Shown here one piece after another: positions 26,680 through 34,903 of a stretch of DNA of 52,590 nucleotides. The DNA is from Spirosoma validum. Lineage in GTDB: Bacteria; Bacteroidota; Bacteroidia; Cytophagales; Spirosomataceae. The first letter of the stretch is position 1. Each line of letters opens with the position of its first letter. The notes under the pieces were generated by a model. That model was not told where the DNA came from. It was given only the letters and a program-made list of their open reading frames with translations, and did no database searches. A program made the position numbers and the translations under genes. The stretch lies in the NCBI RefSeq assembly GCF_014699035.1, contig NZ_JACXAA010000026.1:1-52590 (forward strand), in the 5' to 3' direction.

Positions 26680-27356
26680 TACTCTTCTTTAAACATATAC
26701 CCCATTCCGAAATGGGTGTGAATCAGTTTCTTGGGGAAATTTTTGTCGATTTTTTTGCGGAGGTAGTTGATGTAAACCTCCACGACATTGGTACCCGTAT
26801 CGAAGTTCAGATCCCAGACGTGCTCAGCAATCGACGGTTTCGACAGGACCCGCCCCTGATTGCGCATCAGAAATTCCAGGAGGGCAAACTCACGGGCGGT
26901 CAGCTCAATCGGCTGGTCATCCCGCGTAACGGATTTGGTATCCAGATTCATTTCGACTCCGCCATACCGTAACGTTTGGGCCGTCATGGATACGTTCGTA
27001 CCGCGTTTGGTCAGGGCTCGTACCCGTGCCAATAGTTCGGTAAACTGAAACGGTTTGGTCAGGTACTGATCGGCACCCGCATCGAACCCCGAAATCTTGT
27101 CGTCGGTTTCGCCCAGCGCAGTCAGCATCAGAATGGGCGTAGTAATTCCTTCGGCCCGTAGCTGGCGACAGAGTTCATAGCCATTCAGCCCCGGCAAAAT
27201 CAGGTCGGTGATAATAGCCGCGTAATTATTTTTCAGCGCAAGGCGTCTGGCAATTAGCCCATCGTAGGCAATGTCTACGTCAAACTGGCTTTCTTCCAGA
27301 CCCTGCTGAATCGCCTGAAGGGTTTTAGGCTCATCTTCGACAACCAAGAGTTTCAT
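26679..27356 (-). CDS. OmpR-family response regulator
   Basis: A 225-residue regulator. The receiver domain (1-118) has Glu7-Asp8, the phosphorylation site Asp51 (AAIITDLILPG), Thr79 and Lys101 (YLTKPF). The winged-helix DNA-binding domain (about 130-222) shows LTAREFALLEFLMRNQGRV and VVEVYINYLRKKID, the OmpR/CusR type. It is transcribed with the kinase, 88 bases apart. Its upstream region carries a TTAGA pair, suggesting autoregulation. I infer that it binds the six phased arrays in the window, because OmpR-type dimers read direct repeats one turn apart. Confidence 0.95.
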   Translation of the reverse strand: MKLLVVEDEPKTLQAIQQGLEESQFDVDIAYDGLIARRLALKNNYAAIITDLILPGLNGYELCRQLRAEGITTPILMLTALGETDDKISGFDAGADQYLTKPFQFTELLARVRALTKRGTNVSMTAQTLRYGGVEMNLDTKSVTRDDQPIELTAREFALLEFLMRNQGRVLSKPSIAEHVWDLNFDTGTNVVEVYINYLRKKIDKNFPKKLIHTHFGMGYMFKEE

Positions 27357-27465
27357 AACGTCGTGAAAGTTAATGTGTTTGCTGGTCTGGACTGAGTGGG
27401 TGTGATCGAAAAACAGAACGACTTTCCGTTAATCTGTAATGTAAACGAGTTTGTTACGTTCGTGT

Positions 27466-27482
27466 TCTAAGTAAATTCTAAG
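27466..27482. promoter_or_regulatory. TTAGA pair, site 6 (response regulator), reversed
   Basis: On the minus strand it reads CTTAGAATTTACTTAGAA, nearly identical to the other sites. The TCTAA words start at 27466 and 27477 on the plus strand, 11 bases apart. It is 110-126 bases upstream of the regulator start. Its orientation relative to the gene is opposite to the other five sites, which may mean repression or a different role. Confidence 0.65.
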
Positions 27483-27521
27483 TACGTGTTAGGGAATGTC
27501 TTATCCTGATTTTATTAGGAG

Positions 27522-27626
27522 GTTTTCGTGGACGACTTTTAATGGACGACGGTCTTCATAAAAGGCTTATATTTAGATGATTATGTAAGGTTTTCTATCA
27601 TGCTCATCCCTTTAAATGGACGATTT
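27522..27626. repeat. Imperfect dispersed repeat, copy 2 (TGGACGA-bounded)
   Basis: Begins GTTTTCGTGGACGACTTTT, has an extra ATGGACGAC right after, and ends ATCCCTTTAAATGGACGA. The spacing of the boundary motifs matches copy 1 at 1903-2009. It stands directly before decayed DNA. Confidence 0.45.
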
Positions 27627-27850
27627 GGACGTTAACTCAGCCTATATTGTGTTGACCGTTGATATGACCTAAAATTGAGTGATGGTGCAGGAACCCTTGA
27701 CTAATCAGTACAACGGAAATAGAAGCTATACAAAGCTCTCATTTTACATTGCCGTTTCAGTTAGTCCAAACAAATAATGATAATTAGCAAATCGTTTGTT
27801 GTGTGCAAACGCAATACGGTCTTGAATCTATTCCGCCTATAAGCTGAACA

Positions 27851-28457
27851 ATGTATTTACACCAGTTTCACGTTTGGGAGGATGTTTAGACCGACCAGAA
27901 CGAGCAGCAGGGAGATATCACAAAACTATCGCAACAAGTCAAAGTGCGGAAATGGGGTGTTTCGGTGAATCGCTGGGAGCCGGACAACTGTCTGAATACG
28001 CTACGTACCGGACTGATCGATGCGGTATAGATGATCTACAATATTTTCGAGCCGAATCCCTAAGGCAATCTGGTTCTTTTTACAAAGAGTTTAACATCGG
28101 CATTATTGCTCGGAGGCCATTCAATGAAGCAACCCTGAGCGGTATGTTTATTAAAGAAACGACCTTCCCGGCTAGCAACTGGCGCTCAATGTATTTTGTG
28201 CCCGAAAATCTGAATAGCAGTGTCGATCATGCCGACACGCTCAAGCCGCTTATTTCACAAGGATGACCATGTTGGAAATGGCACTGCGGTTTATTCTGAG
28301 CAATCCTGACGTACATACAATAGTTCCCGGGATGCGTCAGATAGGTAATGTCGTGACTAATATAGCCGCCAGTGACGGGGATAGTCTATCACCGGAATTA
28401 CTACGTGAATTAAAAGACCACTGTTGGGATCGAACGCCAACCGAACGACGCCAGTAA
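27851..28457 (+). pseudogene. Decayed aldo/keto reductase
   Basis: A 5'-truncated, multiply broken aldo/keto reductase. Reading across frames gives LHQFHVWEDV(stop)TDQNEQQ, then KVRKWGVSVNRWEPDNCLN, TGLIDAV(stop)MIYNIFEPNP(stop), then after a frameshift FNIGIIARRPFNEATLSG and YFVPENLNSSVDHADTLKPL, then after another frameshift MALRFILSNPDVHTIVPG and WDRTPTERRQ. The family is about 320-330 residues; only the C-terminal 200 or so remain. At least three stops and two frameshifts are visible, so it is not functional. The first 120 residues are gone, consistent with a deletion or insertion near 27850. Confidence 0.85.
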
Positions 28458-28601
28458 ATAGCCAATATTATATTTTTATAGCAGAATATTGTTTTTTTTT
28501 AGCAAATCTTGTATGTTTTGTTGAATTTTTGGCTGGAATAATCATATTTTAACGTAAGATCACTCCAGATAAAACTTTTTACAACTCAATCCGGGATACT
28601 A

Positions 28602-28850
28602 ATGGCAAAAATTTTACAATGGACCTTGTTGATTACGTTATGCACCCAGCTAGGTTACGCACAGAATAATGCTACCAGTACAGCTAAACAGACCGTTACC
28701 GGCCTGGTAACGTCGAAACAGGACGGCTCCGTTGCTGGGGTTAACATAGTTATAAAACGGAGCAATCAGGCTGTAACCACGATTGAGAATGGCCAGTACA
28801 GCATACAGGTTAATTCGCCAAACGATACGTTCGTTTTTGTAAACTACTGA
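28602..28850 (+). pseudogene. SusC-like receptor, N-terminal stub
   Basis: An 82-codon frame with a signal peptide (LQWTLLITLCTQLGYAQ) followed by VTGLVTSKQDGSVAGVNIVI and YSIQVNSPNDTFVFVNY. This is the carboxypeptidase-regulatory-like domain that opens SusC/RagA receptors, which normally run to about 1000 residues. It stops where the plug domain should come. No SusC continuation is seen in the next 340 bases. Probably a relic of an older receptor gene. Confidence 0.75.
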
Positions 28851-29192
28851 TATTCAGATATAATGGATATTGAATTCCCTTAGCGTGGCGACGCCCGGCG
28901 TAATTCTTTGCAGCAGCCGCGCTGCCCACTTACTAAAAATAGCCCAACTTAGCCGAATTAACTGTAGCGATTCTAGAAGAAGTCAGCCATTTAGAATAGG
29001 ACCCTAATTTGGTGAAGGCGTTTTTTCAATAAAAAAGAAATAGCCTTTATGACAGATTAATTCACGGATCAATAGTGAATACGCTAGGTAGGAAGAAGCT
29101 GCTCCTCGTCTGCTTTTGCAACAAGTGAATACCACTTTTCTTGTACCAATTATTTTGCCATTTTATTATTCACCTTTATTCCTTATTCACCT
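28851..29192. other. Decayed intergenic region before susC
   Basis: No intact gene. Plus-strand translation from about 28970 gives AILEEVSHLE(stop)DPNLVKAFFQ(stop) and, further on, IVNTLGRKKLLLVCFCNK(stop), which reads like a broken coding sequence of unknown family. A weak promoter-like TATTTTG lies near 29151, about 40 bases before the SusC start. Confidence 0.35.
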
Positions 29193-32100
29193 ATGCTCAA
29201 AATCATTACGATCAAAAGAAAAGGATCCGTATTCCTTCTGTGCAACCTGCTTTTTAGCCTGGGCCTTTATGCACAGGTGCAGGTTTCCGGAAAGGTAACC
29301 GATGCCTCAGGGGCCACGTTGGCCGGGGTGAGTGTGCTCGTTAAAGAGACAACGACTGGCACGGTTACCAATGCCGATGGAATTTTTACCATCTCAAATG
29401 TTCCTAATGCAAATTCTACCCTGGTATTTTCCTTTATCGGATACACCACCCAGGAAACCGTTGTGGGCAACCGGAAAGTTATTAACATTAGTCTGGCTGC
29501 GGCAGACAATCAGCTTGGCGAAGTCGTCGTTATCGGGTACGGTACGGCGAAGCGAAGCACGCTTACTGGTGCGGTATCACAGGTTGATTCTAAAATCATT
29601 TCTGTGCAGGCAAACTCCACGGTTACCAGAGCCCTTGAAGGTGTGGTTCCCGGGATTCAGGTCTCTGCCATTGATGGACAGCCCGGTCTGGACATGGGTA
29701 TTCGTTTACGCGGAGCGGGCTCTACCAGCCAAAACAGCTCCAATGCCCTGATCGTGATCGATGGTGTGCCCACTGAATACCCCAATGCACTGTCGTCCAT
29801 CAATCCAAAAGACATTGAAAGCATCAGCGTGCTGAAAGATGCCGCTTCCACTGCCGTTTACGGTTCGCGTGGAGCAAATGGGGTTTTGCTGGTGACCACT
29901 AAAAAAGGAACAAAAGGCAAACCGACTATTTCGGTACAAACTCGGGCTGGATTCAATTATCTGGGTGGATTGCGGTTTGATCTCATGGATGATGCCAAAG
30001 ACATTTATGAACATGCCTGGCTGGCCATCTACAACTCCGCACGCTACGGTGTGAACGGCGGATCATCGACCGACGGTAAATTCACGACGAATGTGGCCAA
30101 TCCAAACATGTCTCCTGAAGCGGCCGGTTTGTTTGCCAGTTCCCATTTATTCGATTACACAGGGTCAAGGACAAACTTTGCCATGAACCTATTGGGGAAC
30201 TACATGGCCTATGACGTGCCGGGCGCTGTGTATACCACCACCGGTAGCGGAGCCAATGCCAGTGCGACCATGTCGGGTGCGTATCTGATTGACCCTACTA
30301 CGGGCAAGTTGAATCCGAATGCAAGAGAACTTTGGAAAGCCGGATCGTACAAGGATTACTTTTTCGAAAAAATGTTCCGTCAGGAGCATACGATATCAGC
30401 AAGCGGTGGATCCGATAAAATGGATTACTTTGTTTCTGTGGGCATGCTGGAAGATCCTTCTTATATCAGAGGGTCGGCATTCAAGCGTTACAACGCACGG
30501 ACAAAAGTTGATGCAAAACTCACCAACTGGCTGAAAATAGGAACAAATCTGGGTTATAGTTATCGGAATACCCTGTCTCCGGCTACCCGTTTCGGACGTA
30601 ACCCCGGAACCGTGCAGCAAAACGTATTCAGGTGGGTAAATGGGCAGAATCAACTCGTACCGTTGTTCGCCAGAGACCTTCAGGGAAATATCCGTAAAAA
30701 TCCGAACGGCACCGATATGGTGTCTGATAATGCGAATGATAGCTATTCGCCACTTGGCGTTCAGCCCGGTACGTTCCCGAACGGAACCACCAGCCAACCG
30801 CTTTATGCTACCAACCTGATCGACCTGTTGGATAAAGACATCGATCGTAGGGAATCGCACGACTTGAACCTTAAAGGGTATCTCACTGTGAGTTTCCTCA
30901 AGAATTTCAGCTTTACAAACAACATTTCGTATGACCGCTTTACGGAAGAGCGGACGCGTTACGGTAACCCTGAGACGGGCGCTGTAGTGGGTATAGGTGC
31001 GATTGGCCAGTATTATACGAACACCGGCGTTTTCAACACGCAGCAGCTGCTTAACTGGGGTAGAGAATTTGGTCGCCACTCCGTTACGGCACTGGCTGCC
31101 CATGAATTCTACCAATATAAAAGTGATCTGCTGAACTATGCCTCCGCGTATTCGCTGATCAATGGATTTACCGGCGCCGGTAATTTCACCAGCCGGTACA
31201 ATACAGCGGGCGCACCGTTCGGTGTTCCGGGTTATGGTGGAGACATCACGGCCATGGATAGCTATTTTGGCCGGGCGGTGTACAACTATGACGACAAATA
31301 TTTTATGGAAGGCTCGCTGCGCAGAGACGGTTCGTCTAAATTCCGACTCAACGAGAATCGCTGGGGAACATTCTGGTCTGTTGGTGGTGGATGGCGTATT
31401 TCTCAGGAAAAATTCATGCAGGGGGCTCATAACGTCATCAATGAATTGAAAATACGGAGCAGCTATGGAGTTATCGGTAACCAGAGCGGTATCAGCAACT
31501 ATTCGGGTTATCAGACCTGGAGCTACGGTGCGGTTTACACAAACTCAACGGCTGGAACGGGTGTTCCTGCAACGTACACACTTCAGCAAGGTGCTGCCGT
31601 AAATGATAAATTAACCTGGGAAAACACGCACACCTTTGATGCCGGGATCGATTTCACCCTTTTTAACAGGAGATTGAGTGGAACCATAGATATATACAAC
31701 AAGAAAACGGTAAACTCCGTGTTTGCACAGCCTCTTGCCACTTCACTGGGACAAACTTCACTCACCCTGAACAACGCTGAAATTGTCAACCGCGGTGTGG
31801 AAATTGCCTTAGACATCAAACTCATCCAAAACAAAAATATCAACTGGAGCATCGGATTGAACGGTACCCACTACCGCACCATTCTGACTAAATTTCCCAA
31901 AAGTGTAGGTTCGCCAGCACTGGGCGGAAACTTTACAGGCTTCATCGATGGATGGGGAATTGCCAATGGCGGTGCTAACACCGCCGGCCAGATCATGTAC
32001 CTGCGTGGTGAAAATAAGGATTTCTACAACCTTTATCTCTACAAGTACGCGGGAGTGGATCAGAGTACAGGTTTGCCCTTGTTCAATCATACCGTTACGC

Positions 32101-32723
32101 AGGCAGACCAGGCTGCAGGACGCTTTATGGATAGCGGAGTGGGAACCATTGTTAGTACAACGAACTACACGCTGGCCACCCGGTATGAAATGGGTAGTGC
32201 TATTCCCAAAATTATTGGTGGCTTTTCGACAAGCGTTCAATATAAAGGTTTCGACTTCACCGCTATCCTGGCCTACCAGCTGGGGGGAAAATTCCTGAGT
32301 GTGGAATATGCCAACAACATATATAGAGCGGGGAACATAGGGAACGCATTATCGAAAGAAGTATTGGGAAATACCTGGACACCTGAGAACAGAGACGCCA
32401 AATTCCCGATGGCATTTTATGGGGATACGTTCTATACGAGCGGGGCTACATTTGGGCCATGGCAGTATACAGATCTGGCTTTATTCAGCGCTTCTTATCT
32501 GAATATCAAAAACCTCACCCTGGGTTATACGCTTAGTAGCGCCATCCTGGACAAGCTGAAAACAAAAAGTGTACGGGTGTATGCATCCGGCGACAACCTG
32601 ACCATGTTGACGTCTCACTCAGGTATAGATCCGCGCATGTCGCTGGTAGGTGGAATGGAAGTAGGGGCAGCCGTGTATCTGCCTATGAGCACATTTTCGG
32701 TGGGTATTAATTTGAACTTTTAA
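29193..32723 (+). CDS. susC: SusC/RagA-family TonB-linked outer membrane receptor
   Basis: A 1176-residue outer membrane protein. It has a signal peptide (GSVFLLCNLLFSLGLYAQ), a carboxypeptidase-regulatory-like domain (about 30-105, ASGATLAGVSVLVKETTTG), a TonB box region (LGEVVVIGYG), the plug (STVTRALEGVVPGIQV, IRLRGAGSTS, PNALSSINPKDIESISVLKD, GSRGANGVLLVTTKKG) and a beta-barrel ending in FSVGINLNF. It imports oligosaccharides with the SusD lipoprotein encoded 11 bases downstream. The downstream hydrolases suggest a rhamnose-containing pectic substrate. Confidence 0.96.
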   Translation: MLKIITIKRKGSVFLLCNLLFSLGLYAQVQVSGKVTDASGATLAGVSVLVKETTTGTVTNADGIFTISNVPNANSTLVFSFIGYTTQETVVGNRKVINISLAAADNQLGEVVVIGYGTAKRSTLTGAVSQVDSKIISVQANSTVTRALEGVVPGIQVSAIDGQPGLDMGIRLRGAGSTSQNSSNALIVIDGVPTEYPNALSSINPKDIESISVLKDAASTAVYGSRGANGVLLVTTKKGTKGKPTISVQTRAGFNYLGGLRFDLMDDAKDIYEHAWLAIYNSARYGVNGGSSTDGKFTTNVANPNMSPEAAGLFASSHLFDYTGSRTNFAMNLLGNYMAYDVPGAVYTTTGSGANASATMSGAYLIDPTTGKLNPNARELWKAGSYKDYFFEKMFRQEHTISASGGSDKMDYFVSVGMLEDPSYIRGSAFKRYNARTKVDAKLTNWLKIGTNLGYSYRNTLSPATRFGRNPGTVQQNVFRWVNGQNQLVPLFARDLQGNIRKNPNGTDMVSDNANDSYSPLGVQPGTFPNGTTSQPLYATNLIDLLDKDIDRRESHDLNLKGYLTVSFLKNFSFTNNISYDRFTEERTRYGNPETGAVVGIGAIGQYYTNTGVFNTQQLLNWGREFGRHSVTALAAHEFYQYKSDLLNYASAYSLINGFTGAGNFTSRYNTAGAPFGVPGYGGDITAMDSYFGRAVYNYDDKYFMEGSLRRDGSSKFRLNENRWGTFWSVGGGWRISQEKFMQGAHNVINELKIRSSYGVIGNQSGISNYSGYQTWSYGAVYTNSTAGTGVPATYTLQQGAAVNDKLTWENTHTFDAGIDFTLFNRRLSGTIDIYNKKTVNSVFAQPLATSLGQTSLTLNNAEIVNRGVEIALDIKLIQNKNINWSIGLNGTHYRTILTKFPKSVGSPALGGNFTGFIDGWGIANGGANTAGQIMYLRGENKDFYNLYLYKYAGVDQSTGLPLFNHTVTQADQAAGRFMDSGVGTIVSTTNYTLATRYEMGSAIPKIIGGFSTSVQYKGFDFTAILAYQLGGKFLSVEYANNIYRAGNIGNALSKEVLGNTWTPENRDAKFPMAFYGDTFYTSGATFGPWQYTDLALFSASYLNIKNLTLGYTLSSAILDKLKTKSVRVYASGDNLTMLTSHSGIDPRMSLVGGMEVGAAVYLPMSTFSVGINLNF

Positions 32724-32734
32724 GTAGTCGAACG

Positions 32735-34354
32735 ATGAGTATTCTACATAAATATATAACGGGTTTGGCAGTTTCGGGTATGCTACTATTTTCTGGGTGT
32801 GCCGATAAGCTGGAAGTGGAGCCACCCCACAGCATTACCGACAAGCAAATAGCCGAACTTCTGGCATCGGGTGACGATGCCAAAATCCGGATCGTCTTGG
32901 GTGGATTGGCCAACGCCATGCCCCTGCTGTTCAACAACGCGGGTGCCACAGGTGCGGGCGTTGCGGACATGTATTATTCTAGTCAGGGACTGGACGTCAA
33001 TCGCTCTATTGAAGGAAATGATATCATTCTGGGCGATCAGGAAGGGCTGAACGTACTCTCCGGTTCAATCGAATATCAGCTCGGTGACTTCATTGGATCT
33101 GCCAATGCGAAGAATTTAGTTTACTGGAATTATGGTTGGTTTTGTATTACTACTGCGAACCAGATGCTCAATTATCTTCCGGATGAAACCGTGGCCGGCA
33201 ACAGCTTTCTGAAGGAATGTAAAGCCAGAGGATTGGTTGCCAGAGCCTATGGATACAACTACCTAATGGAAAATTATCAGAACGCTTTCCTGCAGGGCGG
33301 AAATGGCAAACTTGGCCTTCCGTTGTATGACCGGTTTCAACCCACTCAGGAAAACAAGCCTCGTTCATCTGCTGTAGAAACGTATGCCTTTATCAAAAAC
33401 GACCTGAACCGGGCCATTGCCTTGTTCAAAGAGGCTGGGATTGGCTATACGGCTGATATAACTGATATCGATCTGGCTGTGGTCAATTTCCTGCTGGCAC
33501 GGGTATCGATCTGGACGGGGGACTGGGCTACTGCGATCAGTGCGTGCAATGAGATTCTAGCAAAGTATCCAACATTTCTAAATCAGGCACAGTATGGAGG
33601 TAAGAACATAGGCACCGCAGCAGCTCCCGAAATAAGGCCGGAAACCAATGGTTTTCTCAATAATGCACAAAATCCGGAGGTCATTTTAGGTTTCCCGCTT
33701 GGTGCTGCTAACACGTACTTTACCGCTTACATGAATCCTTTCGGTAGAGGTAATGGAGGGCTGGAAAGAGCTTACAAGAGGATTGATAACCGACTGTATG
33801 AAAAAATAGCACCCAATGATTTCCGTAAAGATGTATTTTCGCTGGCACCACTTGGCAACTACACCTATCCGCCAAACAACACGGTTGCCTTTATTCCTTC
33901 TTACACAAACCTAAAATTCGCAGCTACGCACGGATTAAACAGCAACAACAAAATTGATGTGGGCGCTTCAACGGCGTTTTACATGCGTTCTTCGGAAGTA
34001 CTGCTTATGAAAGCTGAAGCTGAAGCGATGTCGCCGGCCACAGAAACTGCTGCCAAAGCAACGCTCGACAGGCTGTTGGCTGCCCGTACCAAAACAGGAA
34101 TGACACCGCTAACGACGGCTACTTATCCTGCGATGCAGGGACTCACCACGTTACAAATGGTGCAGCTACAAACCCGCATCGAACTATGGGGTGAAGGCGG
34201 CCGCGAGTTCTACAACAACAAGCGCTGGAATATCCCGGTGGACAGAGCCAGCTCTGCTAACCATGTTACCAAGTCCAGTTTACCGGTAGCCAATATGACC
34301 CTTCAGATTCCCGAAGATGAAATTTTGTACAATCCGTTGGCTGTGCAGAATTAA
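32735..34354 (+). CDS. susD: SusD/RagB-family substrate-binding lipoprotein
   Basis: A 539-residue outer membrane lipoprotein (SGMLLFSGCADKLE; lipid-bearing Cys22). It has SusD-type helices, for example CKARGLVARAYGYNYLMENY and AETYAFIKNDLNRAIALFKE-like TPR segments, and the C-terminal RIELWGEGGREFYNNKRWNI with the ending QIPEDEILYNP, both hallmarks of the family. It caps the SusC barrel and binds the glycan. It is followed by a strong terminator at 34371. Confidence 0.95.
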   Translation: MSILHKYITGLAVSGMLLFSGCADKLEVEPPHSITDKQIAELLASGDDAKIRIVLGGLANAMPLLFNNAGATGAGVADMYYSSQGLDVNRSIEGNDIILGDQEGLNVLSGSIEYQLGDFIGSANAKNLVYWNYGWFCITTANQMLNYLPDETVAGNSFLKECKARGLVARAYGYNYLMENYQNAFLQGGNGKLGLPLYDRFQPTQENKPRSSAVETYAFIKNDLNRAIALFKEAGIGYTADITDIDLAVVNFLLARVSIWTGDWATAISACNEILAKYPTFLNQAQYGGKNIGTAAAPEIRPETNGFLNNAQNPEVILGFPLGAANTYFTAYMNPFGRGNGGLERAYKRIDNRLYEKIAPNDFRKDVFSLAPLGNYTYPPNNTVAFIPSYTNLKFAATHGLNSNNKIDVGASTAFYMRSSEVLLMKAEAEAMSPATETAAKATLDRLLAARTKTGMTPLTTATYPAMQGLTTLQMVQLQTRIELWGEGGREFYNNKRWNIPVDRASSANHVTKSSLPVANMTLQIPEDEILYNPLAVQN

Positions 34355-34370
34355 TCAATTTTTGACGTTT

Positions 34371-34405
34371 AGAGAGGTGTCCATTGCGGAACACCTCTCT
34401 TTTTT
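34371..34405 (+). terminator. Rho-independent terminator after susD
   Basis: GAGAGGTGT (34372-34380) pairs with ACACCTCTC (34391-34399), followed by six T (34400-34405). It lies 17 bases after the SusD stop and closes the susCD unit. Confidence 0.88.
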
Positions 34406-34903
34406 GGGCTTTCCAAAATAGTGAACCACAGTGACCCCGTTTTGCAGTGTAGACCCTTTTGGGTATAGCTTACGAATCTGTTCCTGCCTGACCAACTTTA
34501 CTGGCGGTCGCGCAACGTGTTTGTCCTGAGTTTTGGCTGATGAGTAAACTCATAAATTGAGCAAGGGGTGCTAGGACGTGAAAGATCAATTCCACGGTCA
34601 GGATTGTAATGTCAATGTTCTCTTGGAAGAGCTTGGTATGATTTCTTACTTGGCGGTGACAATACTGTTTAATTTTGGTTACTTACCCGCTCCGAACCTG
34701 AAGGCTAGTGCGGATAATAGTCTGAGATTTTTTTGGCCCGGAATTACGTACTGACTATAACTCATTTATAAGCGACCACTGAACTACCTAACGCTTAAAA
34801 AACGAATGGTGCGCATGAGTGGGATGCCCACACCGGCAGGCCTGAGCGGTTCGGTTCGAATTCACGCTCAACTTGCTCTGCCAAACAGCTAAACGACCAA
34901 TCA
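34406..34903. other. Intergenic region with possible insertion-sequence end
   Basis: No convincing gene. The first part (about 34420-34460) has the motif GTGA-CCCCGTTTTGCAGTG-TAGACCCTTTTG, a series of short related words (AGTGAACC, AGTGACCCC, AGTGTAGACCC) like the terminal repeats of IS21-type elements. A GTG-started 58-codon frame (about 34579-34755) has no recognised family. Confidence 0.3.

Noticed and set aside
30396..31430. 344-codon open frame opposite susC
   Set aside because: Antisense shadow of the receptor gene; no recognisable domain.
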